From: Planctomycetota bacterium
Lineage (GTDB): Bacteria > Planctomycetota > Phycisphaerae > Phycisphaerales > UBA1924
DNA: 64,000 nucleotides
Direction: 5' to 3'
Assembly: GCA_033763975.1 (NCBI GenBank)
Contig: JANRJM010000013.1
Coordinates: 186,001-250,000 of the forward strand
Shown: piece after piece, positions 52,806 to 61,472 of the stretch
Numbering within the stretch: the first letter of the stretch is position 1
Layout of the letters: every line of letters starts with the position of its first letter
Position numbers and translations under genes: made by a program
The notes under the pieces: generated by a model
The model's database searches: none
What the model saw: the letters and a program-made list of their open reading frames with translations, nothing else
Told to the model about the DNA's origin: nothing

Positions 52806-54019
52806 CGCCCACCTCCCGCCGCCGTGAGGTCGAACAGTGGCAGGAACATGCTGATCGCCATCCCGCCCACGACGAGCCCGAGCAGCACCAGGATCACCGG
52901 CTCGAGCAGCCCGGTGACGGTCTTCAGCAGCACCTCGTTGTCCTCGTCCATCGCGTCGGCCATCGCCAGCAGCACGGCGGGCACCTGGCCCGAGCGCTCC
53001 CCGCTGCGGATCGCCTCCACCATCACCGGCGGCACGAGGTCCGACTGGCTGAACGCGGTGCTCACGTTCTCCCCGCGCGTCACGCTCGACTCGACCTCGC
53101 CCAGCAGCGCCTCGAAGCTCGCTACCCCAGCCGCCTCGCGCGTCAGGCGCAGCGCGTCCAGCATCGGCACGCGCCCTTCCAGCAGCACCCCCAGCACGCG
53201 CGACAGACGCGCCAGCGCGAACCCGCGCATCAGCCGCCCCACCTGTGGCGTGCGCAGCATGCAACGCTCCAGCGCCCGGCGCCCGCCCGGCGTGCCCGCG
53301 TAGACGTACAGCGACGCCGGGATCCCCAGCGCTACCCCCACGACCACGTACCAGTACGTCCGCACCAGCGCCGAGGTGTCCATCAGCAGGCGCGTAGTCG
53401 GCGGGAGCGGCGCGTCGAGCGTCTTGAACAGCCCCTCGAACCGCGGCATCACGAACCCCAGCATCCCCGCCGTCACGCCCAGCGCCACCACCACCAGCAG
53501 CGCCGGGTACACCAGCGCCCCGGTCAACTGCTTGCGCACCCGCACCCGCTGGCGCATGAACACCGCCAGACGCTGCAGCATCGCGTCCAGACGCCCGCCC
53601 GACTCGCCCGCCGAGATCAGGCTGCGGCACACCCCGTCGAAGTACGCCGGGTGCTGCGCCAGCGTCTCCGACAACTGCGAGCCCTCTTCCAGACGCGTCC
53701 GCATCGACGCCAGCGCGTCGCGCCACGCGCCCGCGGGCTGCTGGCGCTCGATCGACGTGATCGCCTCGACCAGCGGCGTGCCCGTCTGCACCAGCACCGC
53801 CAGCTGCCGCAGGAACGCCGCCGCCCGCTCCGCCCGCGCGCCCCCGCCCAGGCGCGGCACGCGCCGGCGCCCCGCGCCCTCGCCCCGCACCTCCCGCACC
53901 TCCGACACGAACACGCCCCGGCGCGCAACCTCCTCGCCCGCCTCGCGCGCGCTCGGCGCTTCCACCGTCTCGCGCAGCGATGTCCCGTCCTTGGCGTACC
54001 CGGTCACGCGGAACTTCAC
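52802..54019 (-). CDS. Inner-membrane platform protein GspF/PilC
   Basis: 405 residues, the normal family length. Two repeats of the GspF domain: the first has AAFLRQLAVLVQTGTPLVEA, DALASMRTRLEEGSQLSETL, ALVYPALLVVVALGVTAGML; the second has FALARLSRVLGVLLEGRVPM, LGEVESSVTRGENVSTAFSQ, VPPVMVEAIRSGERSGQVPA, LLEPVILVLLGLVVGGMAIS. Three membrane helices are visible and the last segment MFLPLFDL is conserved. The N-terminus is a short domain (FRVTGYAKDGTSLRETVEAP) typical of GspF/PilC. The GTG start overlaps the GspE stop (GTGA). It couples ATPase action to pseudopilin movement. Confidence 0.93.
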   Translation of the reverse strand: MKFRVTGYAKDGTSLRETVEAPSAREAGEEVARRGVFVSEVREVRGEGAGRRRVPRLGGGARAERAAAFLRQLAVLVQTGTPLVEAITSIERQQPAGAWRDALASMRTRLEEGSQLSETLAQHPAYFDGVCRSLISAGESGGRLDAMLQRLAVFMRQRVRVRKQLTGALVYPALLVVVALGVTAGMLGFVMPRFEGLFKTLDAPLPPTTRLLMDTSALVRTYWYVVVGVALGIPASLYVYAGTPGGRRALERCMLRTPQVGRLMRGFALARLSRVLGVLLEGRVPMLDALRLTREAAGVASFEALLGEVESSVTRGENVSTAFSQSDLVPPVMVEAIRSGERSGQVPAVLLAMADAMDEDNEVLLKTVTGLLEPVILVLLGLVVGGMAISMFLPLFDLTAAGGGR

Positions 54020-55788
54020 GCGGCCTCCTTGTGCGCCGGCGCCGCGCGCTGCTCGTCGTCGTTCTGCGTCACCCGCAGGATCTCCTCGAGGTTCGTCTTC
54101 CCGTCGATCGCCAGCAGCACGCCCTCCTCGCGCAGCGTCAGCATCCCCTGCTCGCGCATCTTCGCGCGCAGCTCGTGCGTCGGGCGCCCGTGGTGCACCA
54201 GACGCCGGATCTCGGGCGTCACCTCGAACACCTCGTACACGCCCAGCCGCCCCTGGTACCCCGAGTCGTGGCAGCGCTGGCAGCCGGCCCCCTTGCGGAA
54301 CGCCTTGCCCGCGTGCGTCGCGTCGAGCCCCGCGTCCTGCAGCACCTGCTCGCTGGGGTAGTAGCGCGTCGCGCACCCGGCGCAGATCGTCCGCGCCAGA
54401 CGCTGCGCCACCGCGCCGTTCAGCGCCCCGCTCAGCAGGTACGTCTCGATGCCCATGTCTACCAATCGCGCCACCGCGCCGGGCGCGTCGTTGGTGTGCA
54501 GCGTCGCGAGCACCAGGTGCCCCGTCAGCGCCGCCTGCACCGCGACGCGCGCCGTCTCGTTGTCGCGGATCTCGCCCACCATGATCACGTCCGGGTCCTG
54601 TCGCAGAATGCTCCGCAACGCCCGCGCGAACGTCAGCCCGATCGGCTCGTTCGTCTGGATCTGGTTCACCATGTCGAGCTGATACTCGACCGGGTCCTCC
54701 ACCGTCAGCAGGTTCACCTCGGGCCCGCGCAGCAGTTCCAGCGCCGAGTACAGCGTCGTGGTCTTCCCGCTCCCTGTCGGGCCCGTCACCAGCGCCATCC
54801 CGTGCGACTGCTGCAGGAATCGCTTGAACGTGACGAGGGGCTCGGCCCGGAACCCCAGGTCCTCCAGCCGCACCTTCAGGTTCTGCTTGTCGAGCACGCG
54901 CACCACGATCTTCTCGCCCAGCAGCGTCGGCATGCTCGACACGCGCAGGTCGATCTCGCGCCCCTCCGCCACGATCCGCACGCGCCCCTCCTGCGGCAGG
55001 CGTTTCTCCGCGATGTCCATCTTGCCGATGACCTTCACCCGCGAGACGATCGCCGCGTGCATGCCCGAGGGGGGCTTCATCAGGTCGCGCAGGTTCCCGT
55101 CGATGCGGTAGCGGATCCGCGTCCCCTTCTTGTCGGGCTCGATGTGGATGTCGCTCGCCCGGTCCTTCACCGCCGTCAGCAGCGCGATGTTCACCAGGTT
55201 CACGATCGGGCTGCCCGCGACCATCCGGTCCAGGTCGGTGGAGGGCCCTTCGTCCACCGACTCGCGCTCCACCACCTCCACCGCCGCGTCCTGGAGTTTC
55301 GTGAGGAACTCGTCGACGTCGACATCGCCCGACGAGTACTTCTTCACGAACTCGAGGATGTTCGCCTCCATGGCGAGCACCGGGCGCACCGTGCACCCCG
55401 AGAGGTGCGCCACGCGGTCGATCGTCGGCAGGCTCTGGGGCTCGGCCATCGCCACCGTCAGTTCGCGCCCCACCTTGAACATCGGGATGACGCGCAGACG
55501 CTCGCACTCCTCGGCGCCCAGCAGCTTCAGCAGCGCCGGGTCGATGAGCCCGTGGCGCAGCGTGACGCCCTTCACGCCCAGGCACTTCGCGACCGATCGC
55601 ACGAGCACCGACGGGCTGATGACCCCCTGCTGCACCAGCATCTCGCCCAGCAGGCGCCCGCCCGTGCGCTGCTCCGTAAGCGCGCGCTCCAGCTGCTCGG
55701 GCGTGATGTGCCCCTCGGCCAGCAGCACGTCGCCCACGCGCACGCGCCCCGCGGACGGGAACCCGGGTTGTCCGCTCGCCTGGCTCAC
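54016..55788 (-). CDS. Secretion/pilus assembly ATPase GspE/PilB
   Basis: 590 residues. An N-terminal MshEN-like domain (about 10-160, VGDVLLAEGHITPEQLERAL) precedes the ATPase core. Walker A is TGPTGSGKTT near 335-344; the Asp box and Walker B segments are LLTVEDPVEYQLDMVNQIQT and DPDVIMVGEIRDNETARVAV; the His box is LATLHTNDAP. Four Cys of the zinc-binding domain (ICAGCATRYYPSEQ and GAGCQRCHDSGYQGRLGVYE) are present, as in PilB/GspE but not in retraction ATPases. GTG start overlaps the STAS stop (GTGA). It powers pseudopilus growth at the inner membrane. Confidence 0.95.
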   Translation of the reverse strand: MSQASGQPGFPSAGRVRVGDVLLAEGHITPEQLERALTEQRTGGRLLGEMLVQQGVISPSVLVRSVAKCLGVKGVTLRHGLIDPALLKLLGAEECERLRVIPMFKVGRELTVAMAEPQSLPTIDRVAHLSGCTVRPVLAMEANILEFVKKYSSGDVDVDEFLTKLQDAAVEVVERESVDEGPSTDLDRMVAGSPIVNLVNIALLTAVKDRASDIHIEPDKKGTRIRYRIDGNLRDLMKPPSGMHAAIVSRVKVIGKMDIAEKRLPQEGRVRIVAEGREIDLRVSSMPTLLGEKIVVRVLDKQNLKVRLEDLGFRAEPLVTFKRFLQQSHGMALVTGPTGSGKTTTLYSALELLRGPEVNLLTVEDPVEYQLDMVNQIQTNEPIGLTFARALRSILRQDPDVIMVGEIRDNETARVAVQAALTGHLVLATLHTNDAPGAVARLVDMGIETYLLSGALNGAVAQRLARTICAGCATRYYPSEQVLQDAGLDATHAGKAFRKGAGCQRCHDSGYQGRLGVYEVFEVTPEIRRLVHHGRPTHELRAKMREQGMLTLREEGVLLAIDGKTNLEEILRVTQNDDEQRAAPAHKEAA

Positions 55789-56120
55789 AGGAAGCTCCGC
55801 ACCGCCGTGTGCACGTCCTCGTAGAACTCGAACCGGTCCGCCAGCCCCGTCAGGTCCAGCACCTCGCGCAGCGTCTCGCCCGCCCCCGCCACGCGCAGCG
55901 CCCGTCCCCCGGCGCTCAGGTCGTCGCTCGCGCCCACCAGCGCCTCGAGCCCCAGGCTGTCCACGTACGGGATGCCCGAGGCGTCCATCACCAGCCGCCC
56001 CAGCGAACGCGTCGACACCTCGCGCGCTCGCGCGCGGAACTGCTCGACCTCGCCCTGCACCAGCGGGCCCACCGGCCTGAGCACCGTGACCGCTCCCTGT
56101 CGCTGTTCCTCGATGTCCAT
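55785..56120 (-). CDS. STAS domain protein (anti-sigma factor antagonist type)
   Basis: 111 residues, a single STAS fold: VTVLRPVGPLVQGEVEQFRA, LGRLVMDASGIPYVDSLGLE, ALRVAGAGETLREVLDLTGL, and a final helix YEDVHTAVRSFL. The Ser in VDSLGLEAL is the residue phosphorylated in SpoIIAA/RsbV. Such proteins switch partner proteins by phosphorylation. It lies between a sensor kinase and the GspE ATPase, with a 16-bp gap upstream and a 4-bp overlap downstream. No serine kinase or phosphatase partner is visible here, and no sigma factor. A role tuning the secretion machine is inference from position. Confidence 0.85.
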   Translation of the reverse strand: MDIEEQRQGAVTVLRPVGPLVQGEVEQFRARAREVSTRSLGRLVMDASGIPYVDSLGLEALVGASDDLSAGGRALRVAGAGETLREVLDLTGLADRFEFYEDVHTAVRSFL

Positions 56121-56136
56121 CCCCGGTCACCCCCGG

Positions 56137-57984
56137 CTACGCGGCCTGGCACACCGCCGGCGACGGCGCCAGCGGCACCGACAGCGTGAACGTGCTCCCC
56201 TTGTCCACCTGGCTCTCCACCGTGATGTCCCCGCCGTGCATCCGCACCACCTGCCGCGCCAGCGCCAGCCCCAGCCCCGACCCCGTGATCCCGGTGATCC
56301 GCTTGTCCTTCGCCCGGTAGAACCGCTCGAACACCAGCTCCTGCTCCTCGGGCTTGATCCCGATCCCGTTGTCCGTCACGCTCACCCGCAGCACGCCCCC
56401 CTCCGCGTCCGCCTTCACCCGCACCGCCCCGCCCGCGGGCGTGTACTTGAGCGCGTTGCCCACCAGGTTGTGCAGCGCCAGCACCAGCTTGTCCCGATCG
56501 CCCTGGATCACCGGCAGCTTCGGGGGCAGCTCCACCCGCAGCGCGATCTCCCGGTCCTCCGCCTGCGCCCGGAAGTCCGCCTCCAGCTCCTCGAACAGCG
56601 CGTCCAGACGCACGTCGTCCGTGCGCAGCTTCAGCACGCCGGCCTCCATCTCCGACACGCTCAGCATGTCCGCGATGATCCGTTCCAAGCGGCGCGACTC
56701 GCCCGTGATCACGTTCAGGCACTTGGCCCGCAACGCCGGGTCGTTCTCCCCGTCGTCCACCAGCGTCTCGGCGTACAGCCGGATGTTCGTCAGGGGCGTG
56801 CGCAGCTCGTGCGTCGCCTGCGCCACGAACGCGTTGCGGCTCTCGTCCGCCACGCGCTGCTGGGTCACGTCCTCGATCACCACCACCGCCGCCGCCCCGT
56901 CCTCGCGCCGCAGCCGCCGCGCCGTCAGCCGCAGCATCGTCCGCTCGCCCCCGCTCCCGGTGCGCTCGACCTCAACGCTCGCGCGAGACCGCGACCCCTC
57001 GGCCAGCACGCCCGAGACGATGTCCGATCCGCCGCCCGCGCCCAGCAGGCGCGCCGCCGGCGCGCCCACGATCGCCTCGCGGGCCGCCTGCAGCACCACG
57101 CCCGCCGCCCCGTTCGCCGCCACGACCACCCCGCGCTCGTCCAGCACCAGCACGCCGTGCCACAGCGCGTCGAGCGCCGCGGTCATCGCGCCCTCGGCGG
57201 CCCGCGCGGTCCCGCCCGGCTCGGCGCTCGCCGTCAGCAGCGTCCGCACGCGCAGCGCTTCACGCTCACGCACCAGCGCGTTCCACGACGCCGCCTCGCC
57301 CCCCAGCGCGGGCGAGACCTCCAGCGACGCCGCGTCACGCTCGCCCCCCGCGTTCCACCGCAGCGCGTCGCCGATCGCGCCCAGGGCCAGCCACCGCCGG
57401 CGCATCACCCGGTACGTCAGCAGCACGCCCGCGAAGGCGCCCACCCCGATGCCCGCCTGCGCTTCCCACGCCGTCCACCCGGGGTACGTCACCGCCGCGC
57501 CAACCTCCAGCATCGCCTGCCCGTGCCCGGGCACCAGCAGGGGCGTGCGCACCTCGACCCGCCCCGGCACGTGCGGCGTCACCACCATCGCCCCAGGCGG
57601 GGGCCACGCCTCGGGCGTCACCACCGAGATCCGCGACGGGTCCGCGTCCGCGAGCACCGTCCCGTCGCTCAGCACGATGCGGCAGCGGCCCAGTTCCAGC
57701 TCGCGCGCCGCGTCCGCCACCATCCGGCGCAGCGCCGTCCACTCCGACCCCGCGAGCATCGTCTCCGCGCTCTGGCTCAGCACGCGCGACACCGCCTGCA
57801 CCTGCGTGCGCCGTGCGTCCTCCGCCGCCTCGCGCGCCGAACGCACCGTCCACCAGGTCGACACGCCCACCACGCCCAGCACCAGCCCGCCGACGCACAG
57901 GCCGGGAATGATCACCGCGCGTTCGCCGTTGCCGACGCCGCACAGGCGTGAGATCGTGCGCAGCCTCCGGGTCTTCGTCGGCAC
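56137..57984 (-). CDS. Membrane sensor histidine kinase, PhoR-like
   Basis: 615 residues from the GTG at 57984, the first start before the membrane helix. Membrane helices at about 24-46 and 170-188 flank a periplasmic sensor region (VSRVLSQSAETMLAGSEWTA, RCRIVLSDGTVLADADPSRI). A PAS domain (about 275-385) reads ALWHGVLVLDERGVVVAANG and AAVVVIEDVTQQRV. The dimerisation helix has QATHELRTPLTNIRLYAETL, with His near 398. The ATPase has LVLALHNLVGNALKYTPAGG (N box), VSVTDNGIGIKPEEQ (G1) and RITGITGSGLGLALARQVVR (F/G2). No HAMP domain is obvious. No response regulator is adjacent; it opens the secretion operon instead. Confidence 0.92.
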   Translation of the reverse strand: MPTKTRRLRTISRLCGVGNGERAVIIPGLCVGGLVLGVVGVSTWWTVRSAREAAEDARRTQVQAVSRVLSQSAETMLAGSEWTALRRMVADAARELELGRCRIVLSDGTVLADADPSRISVVTPEAWPPPGAMVVTPHVPGRVEVRTPLLVPGHGQAMLEVGAAVTYPGWTAWEAQAGIGVGAFAGVLLTYRVMRRRWLALGAIGDALRWNAGGERDAASLEVSPALGGEAASWNALVREREALRVRTLLTASAEPGGTARAAEGAMTAALDALWHGVLVLDERGVVVAANGAAGVVLQAAREAIVGAPAARLLGAGGGSDIVSGVLAEGSRSRASVEVERTGSGGERTMLRLTARRLRREDGAAAVVVIEDVTQQRVADESRNAFVAQATHELRTPLTNIRLYAETLVDDGENDPALRAKCLNVITGESRRLERIIADMLSVSEMEAGVLKLRTDDVRLDALFEELEADFRAQAEDREIALRVELPPKLPVIQGDRDKLVLALHNLVGNALKYTPAGGAVRVKADAEGGVLRVSVTDNGIGIKPEEQELVFERFYRAKDKRITGITGSGLGLALARQVVRMHGGDITVESQVDKGSTFTLSVPLAPSPAVCQAA

Positions 57985-58131
57985 GGTGCGGTCCTCGGCG
58001 GGCGCGAGAGGCCCGGTGCGGATATCGGTCAGACCTCCCGCGTCGTCCAGCCGCCCACCGCGCGCGCGCTCCGCGCCCGCCCCCCCAGCCCGACCGGCAC
58101 GGGTGATAACCTTCTCGCGGAGGACACCGCC

Positions 58132-59172
58132 ATGCCCGCCGCCCCACGCCGCGCCGCGATCTGCACCCTGCTGAGCATCGGCCTCGCCGCGGCCTCTGCG
58201 CCCCCGCCCCGGGCCACCCCCACGCTCGAGACCGATCCCCGCGCCGACGTCGCCGACGCCGCCGTCGCGCCGGCCGTGTGGACCAACTCGCGCGATCCCG
58301 CCGCCAGCCTGATCCTCGGCACCCACGCCCGCACGGGCGTCGTTGCCTTCGATCTGGGCGGACGCGCCACGCAGATCCTCGATCTTCCCGGCGCCGACCA
58401 GATCGCGCTTTGCTCACTGCCCGGGGGCACGGGCATCGCCGCCGTTTCTCTGCGCGGGCAGCCCGCACTCGCCTTCGTCGAGATCTCGGCCGCCGGCAAG
58501 CTCTCCCTCGCCCCGGGCCTCTCCATCGCGCTGCCCGCCCCCACCCCGACCGCGGTCGCGCTCGCCCCCGGCGTTGACGCTTCCGCCCTCGACTGCGTCG
58601 TCGCGCTGCCCGGCGGCGCGATCGAGCACCACCGCCTCACCCCCGCGCCCGACGGCTCGCGCAGCGCCGCCCGCGCGACAACGTTCAAGCACCCCGCCGA
58701 AGTTGGCGCCGTCGCCGTCCACGCCGGGAACGTGCTGGTCGGCGACGCCACGGGAGCCATCTGGAGGTACCCGGTTCAGGGGGGTCAGCCGGGCGCGGCT
58801 GTCGTACCGCCGACGCCCAAGGCACTGATAAAGCCGGTTATCGGTCTCGCGACGTTCGTCCACGCGGATGGGTCGGGGTATCTGCTCGCGACGTTCGACC
58901 GGTCGACACAGGTGGTGCTGTACGACCTCCGCACCTTCGAGCGCCTGCGCGTGTTCGGCATTGAGCGCACGGCGTCCGTCGACGAGGTGCAGTACCCCGG
59001 CGAGATCGCCGCGAGTGCCGCGGCCCTGGGCGCCACGATGCCGTTCGGGTGCGTGGTCGTGCAGGACGCGGACAACGAGGGGCAGGGGCCAAACTTTAAA
59101 GTGCTTGCGTGGGAGGCCGTTGCGCGTTCGGTCCGCCCCCCGCTGCCGCTTCGTCCCGCCGGCGCGAAGTAA
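58132..59172 (+). CDS. Phytase-like beta-propeller protein with altered metal site
   Basis: 346 residues with a signal peptide (AAICTLLSIGLAAASA). The six-bladed phytase layout is seen in APAVWTNSRDPAASLILGTH, TGVVAFDLGGRATQILDLPG, GTGIAAVSLRGQPALAFVEI, LVGDATGAIWRYPVQGG, GSGYLLATFDRSTQVVLYDL and VVVQDADNEGQGPNFKVLAW. Known phytases have DDPAIW at the start where two Asp bind calcium; here the stretch reads AVAPAVW, so those ligands are missing. The last-blade Asp (VVQDADN) is kept. It may therefore be a weak or repurposed phosphoesterase. GGAGGACACC precedes the ATG; the kinase is divergent, 147 bp away. Confidence 0.75.
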   Translation: MPAAPRRAAICTLLSIGLAAASAPPPRATPTLETDPRADVADAAVAPAVWTNSRDPAASLILGTHARTGVVAFDLGGRATQILDLPGADQIALCSLPGGTGIAAVSLRGQPALAFVEISAAGKLSLAPGLSIALPAPTPTAVALAPGVDASALDCVVALPGGAIEHHRLTPAPDGSRSAARATTFKHPAEVGAVAVHAGNVLVGDATGAIWRYPVQGGQPGAAVVPPTPKALIKPVIGLATFVHADGSGYLLATFDRSTQVVLYDLRTFERLRVFGIERTASVDEVQYPGEIAASAAALGATMPFGCVVVQDADNEGQGPNFKVLAWEAVARSVRPPLPLRPAGAK

Positions 59173-59286
59173 GCCCGGCCCGCCGCGGGCGCGAGTGAAG
59201 TTTGCGCTTTCTTAACACTTAGATCGCCGATCAACCCTAGGTTTCCCCTCTTCGAGTTTGGACGGCGCGAAGCGGGAAACTGACGC

Positions 59287-60264
59287 ATGGACAGGTCGCG
59301 GCATGGGCGACTCGGGTTTACCCTGATCGAACTGCTGGTCGTCATCGCTGTGATTGCGTTGCTGATCGGCATTCTGCTGCCGGCGTTGGGGAACGCGCGC
59401 GAGAGCGGGCGCACCACCAAGTGCGCGGCCAACCTGCGCCAGTTCGTGACCGGGTTCGCGGCCTACGCGAACGACCAGCGCGGGTACTTCTCCAGCGGGC
59501 CCTGGGACAACGACTCGGACGAGAGTTACGGCTCGCTGGACACCACGGGATGGGTGGCGGACTTCGTGCTGGGCGGGTTCGGCAACGCGGCGAACATGTT
59601 GTGCCCCTCGAGCCCCGCGCGGGCGAGCCAGTCGCTGGCGTTCTCGCGCGCGAACAGCGGCGGGGCGTACCGCGGCTTCACCCAGCCGCAACTGGACGAA
59701 CTGGCGGACCGCGGGTTCAACACGAACTACTGCCAGTCGTGGTACATGGCCCACACGGACGTGAAGAACCACCGGCAGACGGGCAACTACAAGGACCGCA
59801 CGACGCTGCGGGGCCCGCTGAACGAGAAGAGCCTCGGCAACACGGCGACCCCCTCGATCGTCCCGATGCTGGCCGACGGTGCGGCGGTGCTGCTCGACCC
59901 GGACGACGACGTGCTGCTGGACGGGCAGATCGTGCCGGGCGCGAAGGTGCTGACGGACGGGCCCGTGTCGATGGTGAGCGTCCCGTTCCTGAACGTTCCG
60001 GGCGCGGGGCGCCAGCGGTACGAGGACTGGGGGCCGGTGCACGGCAAGGGCGGGAAGGTCACCGGCGAGGTGAACCACGACAAGATGTACGGCAACATCG
60101 GGTTCGCGGACGGGCATGTCGCGGTGTTCGCCGACACGGGGCGTCGCGACGGGCGGTGGGAAGCGAGCAGCGTGCAGGTCAACGGGCGCTGGACCATCCA
60201 GTACGACGAACTCGAGGGCAAGGTGTACGGGGGCTGGCTGACGAAGCAGGGCCTCAACTGGTAG
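59287..60264 (+). CDS. Planctomycete-type prepilin-like protein (H-x9-DG)
   Basis: 325 residues. The prepilin leader [20 protein letters not shown] has the Gly-Phe cleavage site and Glu at mature position 5, followed by [20 protein letters not shown], the form that is very common in Planctomycetota. The body has [20 protein letters not shown] and ends with a module [20 protein letters not shown]; its DGHV element is the H-x9-DG C-terminal signature of DUF1559-like proteins. Function is unknown; large families of them occur in planctomycetes and probably form surface filaments or cargo of the secretion system. It is separate from the secretion operon, with an A/T-rich upstream patch (59205-59225) that may hold a promoter. 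Confidence 0.85.
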   Translation: MDRSRHGRLGFTLIELLVVIAVIALLIGILLPALGNARESGRTTKCAANLRQFVTGFAAYANDQRGYFSSGPWDNDSDESYGSLDTTGWVADFVLGGFGNAANMLCPSSPARASQSLAFSRANSGGAYRGFTQPQLDELADRGFNTNYCQSWYMAHTDVKNHRQTGNYKDRTTLRGPLNEKSLGNTATPSIVPMLADGAAVLLDPDDDVLLDGQIVPGAKVLTDGPVSMVSVPFLNVPGAGRQRYEDWGPVHGKGGKVTGEVNHDKMYGNIGFADGHVAVFADTGRRDGRWEASSVQVNGRWTIQYDELEGKVYGGWLTKQGLNW

Positions 60265-60294
60265 GTGGGGCAGGGCGGGGCGGGATCGTCCGTG

Positions 60295-60313
60295 CCCGCG
60301 CGCGTCGCGCGGG
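60295..60313. terminator. 8-bp hairpin after the H-x9-DG prepilin gene
   Basis: CCCGCGCG and CGCGCGGG with a 3-base loop, 31 bases after the prepilin stop codon and before the dockerin gene. No T-run, so a candidate terminator only. Confidence 0.4.
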
Positions 60314-60375
60314 GCGAGCGAGCCCGCCGGGAAGTCGGTACGACACGATCCGGGAGGATCAGAGGAGATCGAACG

Positions 60376-61320
60376 ATGAAGAAGTTCATGGGTGTGTGCG
60401 CGCTCGTCGCGCTGGCCGGGGTGGCGCAGGGCCAGGTGCAGTTCAACGAGATCTTCGTGAACGCGCCGGGCACGGACCAGGGGCGCGAGTTCATCGAGCT
60501 GCTCAGCGCGGCTCCCAACCAGAGCCTGGACGGGCTCACGATCCTCGTCATCGAGGGCGACTGCGGCAGCGGGTGCGTCGCGGGCACCATCGACCAGGCG
60601 CTGTCCCTTACCGGGCAGTCGACCGGCGCCAACCGCCTGTTCATGTGGCGTGACAGCACGGACGCGCTCATCCCCGAGGCCGAGCCCGCGACGGCGATCT
60701 TCGTGCAGGACTTCAGCCCCGACATCGAGAACGGCTCGAACACGTACCTGATCGTCGAGGGCTTCACGGGCGCGGTCGGCGACGATCTCGACGCGAACAA
60801 CGACGGCGTGCTCGACTCGCAGCCCTGGACGCGCGTCGTCGACGCCGTGGGGTACAAGGAGGGCGACAACCGCGACACGCACCTGCAGTATTCCACGCAG
60901 CTGGGCGGGCCCGATGTCACCGACTACATCCGCCCGGGAACCAGCGCGTTCACGCCCGACACCCTGATGCGCCTCTGCGGCGGGTGGGTGACCATGGACG
61001 TGCTCGGCGGCGGCTTTGGCCCGTGGGTCGCCGATCCCAACGAGACGCTGTTCGTTCCCGACAACGGGCAGGTCCTCAACCCGAACTTCACGCTCACCCC
61101 GGGCGCGCCGAACATCGAGTGCGAGTCGGCCCCGCCCTGCGAGCCCGACTTCAACCAGGACGGCAACGTCGACCAGGACGACATCGCGTGCCTCGCGCAG
61201 GTCGTCGCGGGCGACCCCTCGTGCTCGTCGAGCGATCCGGACTTCAACCGCGACGGCAACGTCGACCAGGACGACATCGCCGGCCTCGAGCAGGTCGTCG
61301 CCGGGCAGCCCTGCCCGTAA
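60376..61320 (+). CDS. Secreted protein with lamin-tail-like body and two dockerin-like repeats
   Basis: 314 residues, start ATG behind AGAGGAGATC. A signal peptide (FMGVCALVALAGVAQGQ) is followed by a beta-rich body: VQFNEIFVNAPGTDQGREFI, ELLSAAPNQSLDGLTILVIE, ENGSNTYLIVEGFTGAVGDD, DAVGYKEGDNRDTHLQY. This resembles lamin-tail/LTD-type surface domains. The C-terminus carries two near-identical calcium-loop repeats, CEPDFNQDGNVDQDDIACL and DPDFNRDGNVDQDDIAGL, each followed by AQVVAG or EQVVAG and two Cys, as in planctomycete dockerin modules. These may tether the protein to a surface partner. No cohesin is in the window. It would leave the cell by the secretion system, inferred only. Confidence 0.8.
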   Translation: MKKFMGVCALVALAGVAQGQVQFNEIFVNAPGTDQGREFIELLSAAPNQSLDGLTILVIEGDCGSGCVAGTIDQALSLTGQSTGANRLFMWRDSTDALIPEAEPATAIFVQDFSPDIENGSNTYLIVEGFTGAVGDDLDANNDGVLDSQPWTRVVDAVGYKEGDNRDTHLQYSTQLGGPDVTDYIRPGTSAFTPDTLMRLCGGWVTMDVLGGGFGPWVADPNETLFVPDNGQVLNPNFTLTPGAPNIECESAPPCEPDFNQDGNVDQDDIACLAQVVAGDPSCSSSDPDFNRDGNVDQDDIAGLEQVVAGQPCP

Positions 61321-61411
61321 GTTCGCGCCCGTACGAGCCCGACGCGCGAGCGCGGGCTGCTTCCCGATCTTCCTGTTCCACTTCACCACGCCGTTGAACT
61401 CGTGATCTCAC

Positions 61412-61441
61412 CAACGCCCCGGGCACACGCCCGGGGCGTTG
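61412..61441. terminator. 13-bp perfect hairpin between convergent genes
   Basis: CAACGCCCCGGGC (61412-61424) and GCCCGGGGCGTTG (61429-61441) pair exactly around the loop ACAC. It lies between the dockerin gene (plus) and purK (minus), so it can terminate transcription from both sides. There is no T-run on either strand. The strongest hairpin in the window. Confidence 0.7.
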
Positions 61442-61472
61442 TCGTTGGTGGCACGCCGGGGCGTCGGCCGGC

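Noticed and set aside
61136-61320. Cellulosome role for the dockerin-like tail
   Set aside because: No cohesin, scaffoldin or glycoside hydrolase is in the window and the body is not an enzyme fold; surface anchoring is a safer reading.
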